Positions 44,607-56,845 of a DNA stretch of 64,000 nucleotides are shown here, piece by piece (position 1 is the first letter of the stretch; the number at the start of each line of letters is the position of its first letter). The DNA is from Arachis hypogaea (lineage: Eukaryota; Streptophyta; Magnoliopsida; Fabales; Fabaceae), in NCBI RefSeq assembly GCF_003086295.3, contig NC_092047.1, positions 62,104,054 to 62,168,053 of the forward strand, read 5' to 3'. The notes beneath the pieces were generated by a model. It worked only from the letters and a program-made list of their open reading frames with translations. It was not told where the DNA came from and ran no database searches. The position numbers were made by a program, and so were the translations under genes.

Positions 44607-45765
44607 TTAAATCACATTGGGTTGCCTCCCAACAAGCGCTTCTTTAATGTCAATAGCTTGATAGTGAGCTCTTAAATAGCTTAACAGAGACTCAGAGCTT
44701 GATGATGGCCTCCCAACACCAAACTTAGAAGTTGAGTGTGGGGGCTCTGTTTGACTCTTTATTGAGAGAAGCTTTTCATGCTTCTTCTCCATGGTTACAG
44801 AAGAAGATCCTTGAGCCTTAAACACAAGGTGGTCCTTATTCAATTGAAGGACTAACTCTCCTCTGTCCACATCAATCACAGCTCTTGCTGTGGCTAGGAA
44901 GGGTCTTCCAAGGATGATGGATTCATCTTCATCCTTCCCAGTGTCTAGGATTATGAAATCAGCAGGGATGTAAAAACCTTCAACCTTTACTAAGACATCC
45001 TCTACGAGTCCATAAGCCTGTTTCCTTGAATTGTCTGCCATCTCTAGTGAGATTCTTGCAGCTTGTACCTCAAAGATCCCTAGTTTCTCCATTATAGAGA
45101 GTGGCATGAGGTTTATACTTGAACCAAGGTCACACAGAGCCTTCTTAAAGGTCATGGTGCCTATGATTGAAGGTATTAAGAACTTTCTAGGATCCAGTTT
45201 CTTCTGAGGTAATTTTTGTTGAACCAAGGTATTTAGTTCATTGATGAGCAATGGAGGTTCATCCTCCGAAGTCTCATTACCAAAGAACTTGCCATTCAGC
45301 TTCATGATTGCTCCTAAATATTGAGCAACTTGCTCTTCAATAATATCTTCATCCTCTTCAGAGGAAGAATACTCATCAGAGCTCATGAATGGCAACAGTA
45401 AGTTCAGTGGAATCTCTATGGTCGCTATATGAGCCTCAGATTCCTTTGGTTCCTCATTGGGGAACTTCTTAGTGGCCAGTAGACGTCCATTGAGGTCTTC
45501 CTTAGTGGAAATCACTGCATTTCCCTCCTCTACAGGTTCGGCCATGTTGGACGTGTTTATGGCCTTGCACTCTCTTTTTGGATACTCTTCTGTATTGCTT
45601 GGGAGAGTACTAGGAGGAGTTTCAGTCACTCTTTTACTCAGTTGACCCACTTGTGCCTCCAAATTTCTAATGGAGGACCTTGTTTCAGTCATGAAACTAA
45701 GAGTGGTCTTAGATAGATCAGAGACTATGGTTGCTAAGTCAAAGTGCTCTGCTTAGAATTCTCTG
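44607..45765 (-). pseudogene. Aspartic protease region, C-family non-autonomous element
   Basis: 361 codons open from 45692 to 44607. Begins with a linker (SIRNLEAQVGQLSKR), then protease with CDLGSS (Asp codon 45129-45131), YIPADFIILD and SIILGRPFLATARAVID. After the protease comes a short Ser-rich tail that reads through AAGTTTGGTGTTG (44715-44727) and the post-pol hairpin (LVGRQPN) to a stop at 44607. No RT, RNaseH or integrase follow. A one-base frameshift near 45750 separates it from gag. Confidence 0.85.
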
Positions 45766-46960
45766 TTTGTTGCTCAGAAGATGATGGAAAAGGCTTGCTA
45801 TTGCCAAACCTATTTCTCCCACAATTATTATTGAAGCCTTGATTAGGCTTCTGTTGATCCTTCCATGAGAAATTAGGATGATTCCTCCATGAAGGATTAT
45901 AGGTGTTTCCATAGGATTCTCCCATGTAATTCACCTATTCCATTGTAGGATTCTCAGGGTCATAAACTTCTTCTTCAGAGGAAGCTTCATTAGTACTACC
46001 TGATGCACCTTACATTCCAGACAGACTCTGAGAATTCATATTGACTTGCTGATTCAATATTTTGTTCTGAGCCAATATGGCATTCAGAGTATCAATCTCA
46101 AGAACTCCTTTCTTCTGAGTCATCCCATTATTCACAGGATTTTATTCAAAAGTATACATGAACTGGTTATTTGCAACCATCTCAATGAGTACCTGGGCTT
46201 CTGCAAGCATCTTCTTCAGATGAAGAGATCCACCAGCAGAGTGATATAATGACATCTTGGACAATTCAGACAGACCATCATAGAATATACATAAGATGCT
46301 CCATTCTGAAAACATGTCAGAAGGACACCTTCTGATCAGTTGTTTGTATCTTTCCCAAGCTTCATAGAGGGATTCACCTTCCTTCTGTCTGAAGGTCTGG
46401 ACTTCTACTCTAAGCTTGCTCAACTTTTGAGGTGGAAAGAATTTGGCCAAGAAAGCATTGACCAAATTTTCCCAAGAGTTCAGGCTTTCTTTAGGTTGTG
46501 AGTCCAACCATATCCTAGCTCTATCTCTTACAGCAAATGGGAAAAGCATAAGTCTGTAGACCTCAGGATTAACCCCATTGGTCTTAACAGTGTCACAGAT
46601 TTGGAAGAATTCAGCTAAGAACTGATGAGGATCTTCCAATGGAAGTCCATGAAACTTGCAATTATGTTGCATTAGAGAAACTAATTGAGGCTTAAGCTCA
46701 AAGTTGTTTGCTCCAATTGCAAGAATTGAGATGCTTCTTCCATAGAAGTCAGAAGAGGGTGCAGTAAAGTCACCAAGCATCTTCCTTGCATCTCCACCAT
46801 TGTTGTTGTTTTCGGCTGCCATAATTTCTTCTTTTTCGAAAATTTCTGTTAGGTCCTCTCCAGAGTATTGTGCTTTAGCTTCTCTTAGCTTCCTCTTTAG
46901 AGTCTTTTTAGGTTCCGGATCAGCTTCAACAAGAATGTTCTTATCCTTGTTCCTGCTCAT
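45734..46960 (-). pseudogene. gag, C-family non-autonomous element, three premature stops
   Basis: Starts MSRNKDKNILVEADPEPKK at 46960; gag domain with FELKPQLVSL, SLYEAWERY and CPSDMFSEW; then an Asn/Gln-rich linker (NYMGESYGNTYNPSWRNHPNF) with no CCHC knuckle visible. Stops at 46142 (TAA), about 46010 (TAA) and about 45935 (TAG) stand where Gln codons would fit. Expected role: particle shell protein. Confidence 0.82.
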
Positions 46961-48878
46961 ATGAAAAAGAAGAAAATAGAGAAGAAGAGGAATCCTCTAT
47001 GTTACAGTATAGAGATTCCTTTATGTGAGTAGAAGAGTAGAATGAAGAAGGGAAATAAGAAGAATTCGAACACAGAGAGAGGGAGAGGGTTCGAATTTTT
47101 TTAAGAAGAAGAGAAGTGTTAGTAAATAAATAAAATAAATAGAAAGAGATGAGAGAGAGAAGAATATTCGAAGTCTTTTTTTTAATTTAAAAGAAAAGAA
47201 AAATATTTTTGTTTTTATTTTAATTATTAATTAGAATTCGAATCTAAGAAGGAAAATAAAATAAAATTAGAATTTAAAATAATTAGTTAATTAAAAAGGA
47301 TTTTGAAAAAGTGGTTAGTTTTTTTGAAAATAAGAGAGAGAAAAAAGTAGTTAGGTGGTTTTGAAAAAGATAAGAAATAGTAAAACAAACAAAAAGTCAA
47401 GTGGTTAATTGAAAAATGTTTGAAAATCAATTTTGAAAAGATAAGAAGTTAGAAAAGGATTTTGAAATTAAATTTTGAAAAAGATATGATTGAAAATCAT
47501 TCTGAAAAAGATTTGAATTGGAAATTAAAAGAATTTGATTTTTGAAATTAAAGTTGATTACTTGACTAACAAGAAATTAAAAGATATGATTCTAGAATAT
47601 AAAGATTGATCCTTTCGTAATAGGCAAGTAACAATTTGAAGTTTTTAAATCAAAATATTAATTGCTAGCAATAATTTCGAAAATATGAAATAAAATTAAG
47701 AAAAAAATTTTGAAAATTAATTTTAAAAATTTTCGAAAAACAGGAAAGAACAATGAAAAAGATTTGATTTTTGAAAAAGATTTGAAAAGATAGAATTTTT
47801 AAATTGAAATTTTGACTTGACTAACAAGAAAGAACTAATTTTAAAAATTTTTTACCAAATCAATTCAAAATTTCGAAAATTATGAGTACGATAAGTGAAA
47901 GATATTATTTTTTATTTTTAAATCTTTAATGAGGAGAGAGAAAAACACCAAAATGACACAAAACATAAGAAACTAAGATCAAAACAAATAATACATGCAA
48001 GAACACTTTGAATGTCAAGATAAACACCAAGAACACTTTGAAGATCAAGATGAAAATCAAGAACATATTTTTGAAAATTTTTAAGAAAAGAAAGACATGC
48101 AAGACACCAAACTTAAATTTTTTTTTTTAACTTTAGACACTAGTAATTCAAAAATGCATCGGAAAAGCAAGAAAAGATACAAAACAAGAAAATGTAAAGA
48201 TCAAACAAAGAAAATCCTTAAGAACAAATTGAAGATTAAGAAAGAACACATGCATGCATTTTCGAAAATTTAAGAAATATTAAAAACATGCAATTGACAC
48301 CAAACTTAAAATTTGACACTAGACTCAAACAAGAAACACAAAATTTTTGGTTTTTATGGTTTTATTAATTTTTTTTTTGTATTTTTCAAAAATTAATTTG
48401 GAAAAAGAAAAATAAGAAATTCAAAACTTTTAATAAGAATTCCAGGAATCATGCAATGTTAGTCTAATGCTTCGGTCCAAAAATTTAGACATGGCTAAAC
48501 AGCCAGCCAAGCTTTATGTGAAAGCTTTGGTCCAAAAGATTAGACATGGCCAAATGGCCAGCCAAGCTTTAGCAGAACATTACATACAACAGCCAAATTG
48601 ATGGGAATCAAAAAGCTCCTGCAATGATAAGTGGAAGCCTCAGTCCAAAAGATTAGACATGGCTTAGCAGCCAGCCAGGCTTCACATATCATCTGAAACT
48701 CTAGAATTCATTCTTAAAAACACTGAAGAATATTTTTTTTGAATTTTTCGAAAACTATATAATTTTTTTGTATTTTTTTTTGAAAATAAAAAATAAAAAA
48801 CATAAAAAGCTTAAACATAAAATAAAGTTACCCAATCTAAGCAACAAGATGAACCGTCAGTTGTCCAAACTCGAACAA
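46961..48878 (-). other. Long AT-rich leader, C-family non-autonomous element
   Basis: 1.9 kb between PBS and gag with many TTTTGAAAA and TTTCGAAAA strings, no ORF, two GACACCAAACTTAAA motifs (48103, 48297) and three tandem-like hairpin units at 48467-48683. Confidence 0.7.
48467..48683 (-). repeat. Three 50-base hairpin units in the leader
   Basis: Units at 48467-48516, 48521-48571 and 48634-48683 share GGTCCAAAAGATTAGACATGG. Ends pair: AAAGCTT with AAGCTTT in unit 2, GAAGCCT with AGGCTTC in unit 3. Confidence 0.75.
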
Positions 48879-48896
48879 TCCCCAGCAACAGCGCCA
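48879..48896 (-). promoter_or_regulatory. Primer-binding site, tRNA-Asp, C-family non-autonomous element
   Basis: TCCCCAGCAACAGCGCCA: two G-to-A differences from tRNA-Asp(GUC), six bases from the LTR. Confidence 0.88.
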
Positions 48897-48902
48897 AAAA
48901 CT

Positions 48903-50100
48903 TGGTGCATGGAAATCGTGATTCACACTTTTCATATTCTCCGCACAGCTAACCAACAAGTGCACTGGGTCATCCAAGTAATAAACCTTACGTGAGTAAG
49001 GGTCGATCCCACGGAGATTGTCGGCTTGAAGCAAGCTATACCACGAAGATATTAATCTCATGGACTCGGTCCATGTATTAAATATCCAAGAGAATATACT
49101 CCATTTGTCGTCCAATGACTACGTTGGACATCATGTAGACCGCTTTGTGGTCGTCAGGCACGCGGATCTTGGCTAAGTGAGTAACGAAGATTGGGTGATT
49201 GTCACAGGTCACCCCTTCATTTTGACTTAACTGAATTAAGTACGAGAGTATATCTTGGAGAAGAAGTAGGCGTGAATTGAAAGAAAAACAATAGTACTTG
49301 CATTAATTCATGAAGAACAGTAGAGCTCCACACCTTAATCTATGGGGTGCAGAAACTCCACCGTAGAAAATACATAAGTGAAAGAGGTCTAGGCATGGCC
49401 GTGAGGCCAGCCTCCAAACATGAAAAGATAATTAGCTCAATCAAAAGATCGTCCAAAGATGTAAAATAAATTTCTAAAAGTAGTTTTTATACTAAACTAG
49501 TTACTAGGGTTTACAGAAAACGAGTAACTAAGTGCAGATAGTGCAGAAATCCACTTCCGGGGCACACTTGGTGTGTGCTTAGGCTGAGAATTGAGCTTTA
49601 CACGTGCATAGGATGTTCCTGGAGTTAAACGCCAGCTTTGGTGCCAGTTTGGGCGTTTAACTCCAATTCTGGTGCCAGTTTGGGCGTTTTACGGTAGAAA
49701 GTTTTACGCTGGCTTTGGACAGCAGTTTGGGCCATCAAATATCGGGCAAAGTATATATGATTATATATTGTTGGAAAGCCCAGGATGTCTACTTTCCAAC
49801 GCAATTGAGAGCGCGCCAATTGGGCTTCTGTAGCTCCAGATAATTAATATCGAGTGCAGGAGGGTTAGAATCCAACAGCATCTGCAGTCCTTTTTCAGCC
49901 TCTGAATCAGATTTTTGCTCAAGTCCCTCAATTTTAGCCAGAAAATACCTGAAATCACAGAAAACCACACAAACTCATAGTACAGTCCAGAAATGTGATT
50001 GTTGAATAAAAACCAATAAAAATATAATAAAGAGTAACTAAAACATACTAAAAACTATGTAAAAACAATGCCAAAAAGGGTATAAATTATCCGCTCATCA
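48903..50100 (-). repeat. 5' LTR of the C-family non-autonomous element
   Basis: Begins TGGTGCATGGAAATCG and ends CCGCTCATCA, 1198 bp. Lacks about 500 bases present in the partner LTR; the join lies in AAGCTATACCACG, with AGCTAT/AGCCTAT as short homology. Palindrome block at 49617-49735. Confidence 0.9.
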
Positions 50101-50258
50101 GCACGGAATTGAGATTTTGCTACTCATGCACACGCGTACATGATGCGCATGCGTGGGGCAGCGCTCATTAAGCAAACGTAGCGCTTATTAAGAGAACGCT
50201 GCAAAGGACGCGTATGCGTCGATGGTCGAAAAAGCAAAAGCACGCGCAAGCGTGAGGG
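50101..50258 (+). repeat. E-family LTR, segment 2
   Basis: Short GC-rich stretch with CACACGCGTACATGATGCGC and GGACGCGTATGCGTC, continuing the style of 40200-40489. Ends GAGGG, matched by CAGGG at 58934-58938. Confidence 0.8.
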
Positions 50259-52309
50259 TGATGATGGAAAAACGATTCCACACAAAACTCACCGGCAAGT
50301 GTACCGGGTCACATCAAGTAGTAATTACTCACAAGAGTGAGGTCGATCCTACAGGGATTGATGGATTGAGCAATTTTAGTTAGGTGATAAATTTAGTTAA
50401 GCTAATATTTGTGATTTGAGTGATTTTAATTAACAGAATATAAATTGCAAGAAAATAAAAGTGCAGAAGGTAAATTGGGCAAAAAAGTAAAGTGCAGAAG
50501 AGATAAATTGCAAGTAACTTAAAGAGAAAGAAAGTAAAAGAGCTGAAGCTTAAATTGGAAGAAAAGGACATTGCAGAAACTTAAAGTGCAAGTAATGTAA
50601 ATTGTGAATCTGAATTGCTAAAAAATGTAAATTGCTTGAAGAGTAAAAGGGATCTGGGTACTGGGATTTAGAATTCAACAAGAAATTGAAAGTCAAAGAA
50701 GATCAGAGATCTCTGAGGTGAAGAAATTCAGGTCAGCAGTCAAACAGAAATGTAAAATTGCTTGAAGAAACAACCAGCAAGAAAAATTAACTCAATTATG
50801 AAATTCTAAAAGAGAAATTGAAGATCGAAGAAGATCAAAGAGATTAGAAAGCAGATCTAGATCTCAATTGCTCCCTTGACCAATCAGAAAAGTAATTGCA
50901 GAAAAAATGAAAAGGAAAACAGTAAATAAAACTTAGATCCAATTCTCCAATTCCCAAAACTATATAAAAGAAAAGCAAAGATGATTCTGAGATCCAGATT
51001 CAATGGAATTCTTCAATCTCAATTCAAAAACTCAAAAGCAGAAGTTGCAGAAGAAAGAAAATGAAAACAAAAAATTAAACTCATATCCAATTCTTAGAAC
51101 AATTAAGAAGAAAAGCAAAGATGATTCTCAGATTTAGAATCAATGGAGCTCTTCAATCTCAATTCAAATCCAGGAACAAACAATAGAAGTTGCAGAAGAA
51201 AAGAAAATGAAAACAGAAAGAAAATAGATCTAATTCCCAAATCCCAAATTCAAAACAATTGAAAATTAAAAGTGAAAACTAAAAAATGAGCTAAAGGTCC
51301 TTTACAAATCAAACTTAATCCTATTTATACACTTTCTATTTTGGTCTTCAAAGCTTGGAGTGGGCCTTTTGGTTTTTGGATTTTAGGAAGGATGGGTCCG
51401 GTTGGCTTCGGTTCAATTGAGTCAAGGTGTGTAGGAACCTTCCAGGGGAGCACTCCGTTTGGTCTTGTGAATGCTACGTTGCATCCTTGTGGCTCCCCTT
51501 GTGTGCATTGCTCCTTACCCATAGCCTAGCGTTCACTCTTTGAACGCTACGTTCAAATTATGAACGCTACTTTGGTTGCTTGCTTTCCTTGGCTGAGAGG
51601 CACGAAGAAGTTGGCAAAAAGGAGCGCTACGCTCAAATTTTTGAGCGCTCCTTCCTTGGCTAGCAAATTTGGTACGTCTTCAAGCCTTTGCCAGCGCATG
51701 TGTGGTGCGCTTTTTGCTTCCCTTGGCCAGCATCATGAAAAAGGGAAAGAGAGTGCGCATCGCGTTCACTCCTTTGAACGCTAGCCAAAGATCTTTGCTT
51801 CCAAGCCAAGGTTCACATTTCCAAACGCTACCCCTTTGTTTTGCTTTGTGCATGCCTTGCTTCTTTGCCAAGAATGTCACGAAAAAGTGAAAGAAAGGCA
51901 ACGTAGCATTCTCTTATTTGAACGCTGTGCCTTGGCATGTTGGTTCCTTCTTCGAGTGCAACGCTTTTATTGTCATGGGCCACGCTTTTAAAGCGTGGCC
52001 TAAGGTCCAAAGCGTGCTCAAGCTTCAAAAGTGTGCCAAAAATTCCTCTTTCCATCATTTCTTCACCTACAAGCAACCAAACAACTAATCAAAGTCCCAC
52101 AAAAATCACTAGATCTTTGCATCTTTTAATAAATCCATTAATTCTAGCATAAAACCTATGATTTTGTGTAAAATGAATGATGTTTGATTGATTCAAGATA
52201 ATCATGAAAATCCCTTCCAATTACTTACTTATGGTGCAAGAAAGTGCATAAAACCTAATGAAACTAATGAAAAATGCTTGTAAAACTAGCATAAGATGAC
52301 TTGTCATCA
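50259..52309 (-). repeat. 3' LTR of element D
   Basis: Begins TGATGATGGAAAAACG and ends GACTTGTCATCA, 2051 bp. U5 hairpin at 50292-50307, TATA at 51322-51329, palindromes 51527-52010 such as TAGCGTTCA-CTCTT-TGAACGCTA (51527-51549) and GGAGCGCT...AGCGCTCC (51621-51651). Confidence 0.9.
51527..52010 (-). repeat. AGCGTTCA/AGCGCT palindrome cluster in B-family LTR
   Basis: Perfect 8-9 base inverted repeats with 5-15 base loops, repeated in the 5' LTR at 58117-58625. The module differs from those of the A and C families but shares the AACGC core with C. Confidence 0.85.
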
Positions 52310-52327
52310 CAACACCAAACTTAAACC
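52310..52327 (-). promoter_or_regulatory. Putative polypurine-tract region, element D
   Basis: CAACACCAAACTTAAACC abuts the LTR. Confidence 0.65.
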
Positions 52328-53872
52328 GTACTTGTCCCCAAGCAAGCATTAAACATTGAGAAGAAATAAAATGAAACACAGAAGCATGTCCTTATTTAGC
52401 AGATAATAGAATTTGAACCATGGGATTTTATGTAGACAAGAATGCAGCTCAATTATTTTTTGCTGATAGATAAGAAATGCTTCTTTGAGGATTCACTAGA
52501 GTTGCTGTCATAATGCCTTGCTCTATGATTGATCCCTTTTTGGTTTTTCCTTCTTTCTTTTGCTTAGAAAGCTTATTTTCAATGATAACTCAGTGTCAAG
52601 TGTTGCAGCAGCCTTTTGGCTTAATTTTGCTCAACACTTCTTCACTACAGACACTTGGCTCACAAATTCTCTTAGGAACATTGATGCCCAGCATCCATTT
52701 GGATCACTAAATGCTTTGTATCTAGGTTGCTCTTGATGATGGACTTTCGGTTGGTAATCCTAGATTAGTTAATCTAAGTTACCAAGTTTTAAAAGACTCC
52801 TCAAAACCTAATTGTCCAAGCATATCCTAGTACAAAAAGCACCACAGACATATGTCCTCAGGACCAAGCTATTGGTGTCTAGCCTTATTGTTTGTTTCTT
52901 TGCCAATTCTTGACTTTTCTTTTCTTTTTCTTTCTTACTTTGCTTTATGTCCAGGGATGTTCATTAATAAAAGGTTTTATGATAGCAACCAAGTTCACAC
53001 TACATAGAACACTCTATTATGCAGCTTTTATTATTGAGCTTTCCATTTAATCAAGCAATCACCACCACAAGTTTCATTCTAATTCCTACAACATTGGACA
53101 CTCACTTTCTTTTTCAAACATTTTCTCTTATTGATGCAAAAATGGAGACAAAACATGAATTTAAAGTAGTTGAGTGATAAGAAGCATTTAAACTAGTGCA
53201 GACATCAAAGTTTGCATTATTTGAACTAAACATCAAAGTAAACAGTAACTTCTCATTCAGAATATCTTAAGGTAACGTGAATTTTGTGACAATACAACCT
53301 CTCAGGGGTGTCTTGCAGCTTTCCTTTTGTCATCATCATCTTTTACTTTTGCATTTCCTTTGGTGATGATTCTTTCAAGAGGTTGAATGTCTTTCTGCAT
53401 AATTATTAGAAGTTGCTTGTTTTTCCAAGCACTTAGGCAAATGGTTAGCATGCATGAACTATTGTAGTTTCTTGAACTTACTTTGGTGGGGAACACCAAA
53501 CTTAGTCCCTTGCTACTGTCTATGTTGCATCAATTACATGAAACTTTGTGCTTTTGTTGAAAGTAATACAGCTAAAACTAGAAAACAGACAGTGGTTTAG
53601 TGGTTATCCTGATTGCTTGGAGCTAGTAACCAGCTATGCAGAGGGTTGAATTGTGTTTTTAAATGAGATTTTTGGTGGAACACCAAACTTAGCATCCTTC
53701 ATTCACCCTTAAATTGTTTTGGTGTGCAATACCAAACTTAGCTCCTTGCAATGCAGATAAAACCACTTAACCTTCTTATTAAAATAGTTAAGATAAGAAA
53801 ACTACCTTTGGTTGGGTTGCCTCCCAACAAGTGCTCTTTTAATGTCACTAGCTTGACATCCTTCATTCTTGC
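52328..53872 (-). other. 3' noncoding region of element D
   Basis: Counterpart of 35736-36735 in reverse but without the extra ORF. Inverted repeat AGATTAGTTAATCT at 52762-52775, a block at 53400-53460 shared with N and E, three AACACCAAACTTA-type motifs paired with upstream TTTGGTG (53482-53500, 53671-53687, 53717-53738), and the post-pol hairpin at 53812-53827. Confidence 0.65.
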
Positions 53873-56688
53873 TTAGCTAAATTTCTGAATCTCCTTCTCT
53901 TTGTCCCAATGGCTTCCCAAGTAATGCTTTGCCCTGTGACCATTTGCTGTGAAATTGTTCTTTGTGGCTTCATCTAGCAGTTCAAAGGCTTCCATAAGGA
54001 AGAACCTTTGTCACCAAGTAGGGGCCAGTCCATTTAGACTTGAGTTTGCCAGGGAAAACATTGAGTCTGGAGTTGTACAAGAGTACTTGCTGTCCTGGTT
54101 TGAATTCCTTCTTTGAGATCCTTTTGTCATGTCATCTCTTATCTTTTTCCTTGTATATCTTAGCATTTTCGTAGGCTTCCAATCTAAACTCATCCAACTC
54201 ATTTAATTTCAATAACCTATTATCTTCAACGGTATGTTGTACTTCCTGGAAGACATTTAAGGTGATCTTCTCATCATTTACCCTTAAGGTCATTTGTTCT
54301 TGTTCAACATCAATGATGGCCCTTGCAATGGTCAGGAAAGGTCTTCCTAATATGATAGAATCATCCCCCTCTTCTTCTAAGTCCAGGATTACAAAGTCTG
54401 CTGGAAATATGAATTTTCCTACTCTGATCAAGAGATTTTCAATCACCCCCTTGGGAATCACCAGAGATCTATCCACTAGCTCTAATGACATCTGTGTAGG
54501 CTTCACTTTGTCTATAGATAGCCTTCTTATCATGGACAGAGGCATGAGGTTAATACTGGATCCCAAATCATACAGTGCCTTGTCAATGATTATGTCACCA
54601 ATGGTACAAGGTAGGAAGAAACTCCCAGGGTCTTTGAGCTTTGGTGGGATGCCTTCTTAGATCATTGCACTGCATTCTTATGTCAGGATCACTGTTTCCT
54701 TTTCATTCCAGCTCCTTTTCTTATTGATGAGCTCTTTGAAGAATTTTACATACAGAGGCATTTGTTCTAGAGCTTCAGCCAGTGGAATATTGATCTCCAG
54801 CTTCTTAAAGACTTCTAGGAACTTGAGGAACTGTTGATCTTTGATTTCTTTCTGCAATCTTTGAGGGTATGGCAAAGGAGGGTTATAAGACTTCACTATC
54901 TTCCTCTGTTCTTGTGATGGCTCCTTCATAATCTGCTTCCCCTTCCTTGAAACTTGAAGTTCCTCTTTTTCCTTGAGCCTTTCTTGGTTCTTTTCTTCAA
55001 TTGTCACTTGCTCTTTACTGCTGGTCTTGTCATTCTCTGTTGGCTTCTTGGTGGCTTCTATGTCATTCACCAAAGTTTTTCCACTCCTTAATTGGATGGC
55101 TTTACATTCTTCCTTGGGGTTGGGAATGGTGTCACTTGGCAATGCATTGGGTGCTCTTTCAGCCACTGTTTGCTTAGACAATTGGCCAATCTGCCTTTCC
55201 AAATTCCTCATTGAAGCTTCATAGTTCTTGTTGGTTAGCTCTTGATGTTTCATCATCTTTTCCATCAGTATCTCCAAGTTGGAGATCCTTTGAGATTCTT
55301 GAGGTAGTTATGGTTGATTATGGGATGTTGAGGGTGAATGATAGTTATTTTGGGTATTAGATGGGTTGTTGGATGGATAGTTATTAGATTGAGGTTGATT
55401 ATTTTGTGGTTTTCTGTATTGGTTTTGGTTAGTGTTTTGATGGTTTTGATGGTTTGTGTTTCTGGAGTTGTTTTGGTTTGAGTTTCTCTGCCAAGGCTGT
55501 TGGTTTTAATTGTGATTGTCTCCCCACCTTAAATTAGGGGGGGTTTCTCCAGGATGAGTTGTAGGTATCTCCATGAAATTCATTCTGATTAACTCCTTGG
55601 TTGTGCATATAATTGACTTTCTCTTGTTGCTGCTCTTCATAGAGTTCCTCATTTTGCCCCTTTGATGGTTGATTGGGAGTATTCACTGTTGCAACTTGGA
55701 GTCCATCAATCCTCTTGGCCATCATCTCCATCTGTTGTTGAATCTGTTGATGCATTACCTTGTTTTGAGCTAAGATGGTATCCACATCTTACAGCTCCAA
55801 TACACCCTTCCTTTGAGCTGGTTGGCGTTGCCTTTGGTGACCATAGAAGTATTGGTTATTTGTTACAGTGTCAATGAGGTTCTGAGCCTCCTCAGCTGTC
55901 TTCATGAGTTGTAGTGAACCTCTTGCTGAGTAGTCAAGTGCCTCTTGAGCTCTCAATGTCAATCCTTCATAGAAGTTTTGAAGTTTATCCCATTCATTGA
56001 ACATCTCTGGTGGACACTTCCTAAGTAAAGCTTTGTATCTTTCCCAAGCATCATACAACGACTCTCCATCCATCTGAGTGAATGTTTGGACCTCTGTTTT
56101 GAGTCTGATGATCCTTTGGGGAGGATAGAACATGGCTAGGAACTTGTTCACTAAATCCTCCCAATTGTTAATGCTTTCCCTTGGAAATGCCTCCAACCAT
56201 TGAGCAGCTTTGTCTCTCAGGAAAAATGGAAATAGCAACAACTTGTAAATGTCAGGATGCACACCATTGGTTTTCACTGTGTTACATATCCTCAGAAAGG
56301 TAGATAGATGCTGGTTTGGATCCTCCAAAGGGCCTCCTCCATAAGAACAGTTGTTTTTCACCAATGTCATGAGTTGAGGCTTCAATTCAAAGTTGTTTGC
56401 ATTGACATTTGGAGTGAGGATGCTACTCCCTCAATGCCTTGGATTAGGAAAAGTATTGGAGGCTAGAACCCTCCTTTGAGGCTGGCCATTGTTAGCCACT
56501 CCCTCTTGTGCATTTGGGGCATTCACCTCCATCTCTTGAATCTCTTCCTCTGATTCCTCTTCACCAATGACTTCCATTCCTCTGGCTTCTCTTCTTATTC
56601 TTAGAAGAGTTTTCTCATTAATGTCACCAGAGGTGGAGACTTCTCTCCTTGCTTCTGTCATACATACAACACCAGAAATAACAAACAA
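53873..56688 (-). pseudogene. gag-protease fused to integrase C-terminal end, element D
   Basis: Start near MTEARREVST, inside the ORF opening at 56688. gag domain (FELKPQLMTL, SLYDAWERY, CPPEMFNEW), Asn/Gln-rich linker, protease, then at about 54225 the frame jumps from the end of the protease (NVFQEVQHTVEDN) into LLKLNELDEFRLEAYENAK, the normal run-up to the integrase C-terminal domain, and on to LLYNSRLNVFPGKLKS and GHRAKHYLG. About 2 kb of RT, RNaseH and integrase core are missing. Breaks: stops near 56431, 55786, 55495, 54678 and 54658, and frameshifts near 55545 (a run of seven C), 54130 and 53985. The protease motif is YDLGSS instead of CDLGSS. Confidence 0.85.
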
Positions 56689-56821
56689 TCAACTCTATTG
56701 CTAGAGTTATGTTAAGGTTAGCTTAAGCAAAAATTCAAACAGTTAGTGTGCTTAGTAAAAAGAAAAAGAAAATGCTTAATCTAGATTATCATCATACTTA
56801 ATCATTGTCAATCTAAATCAA

Positions 56822-56839
56822 TCCCCAGCAACGGCGCCA
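56822..56839 (-). promoter_or_regulatory. Primer-binding site, tRNA-Asp, element D
   Basis: TCCCCAGCAACGGCGCCA, one mismatch to tRNA-Asp(GUC), six bases from the LTR. Confidence 0.9.
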
Positions 56840-56845
56840 AAAACT

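Larger units (their letters stand above)
40490..50100 (-). mobile_element. C-family non-autonomous retrotransposon (gag-PR only)
   Basis: LTRs at 40490-42187 and 48903-50100, PPT, decayed extra ORF, protease, gag, a 1.9 kb leader and a PBS are all present in order on the - strand. RT, RNaseH and integrase are absent: the frame goes from protease directly to the post-pol hairpin. Flanks GCATG (40485-40489) and GCACG (50101-50105) are a target duplication with one change. It is inserted in the E-family LTR. Confidence 0.92.

Noticed and set aside
46961..48878. Possible host intergenic DNA
   Set aside because: PBS and LTR on one side and gag on the other show it is the leader of the retrotransposon.
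51560..51890. Short ORFs in B-family LTRs (51560-51784, 58150-58374)
   Set aside because: Present in both LTRs of D only because the LTRs are copies; they cover the palindrome cluster and have no recognised motif.
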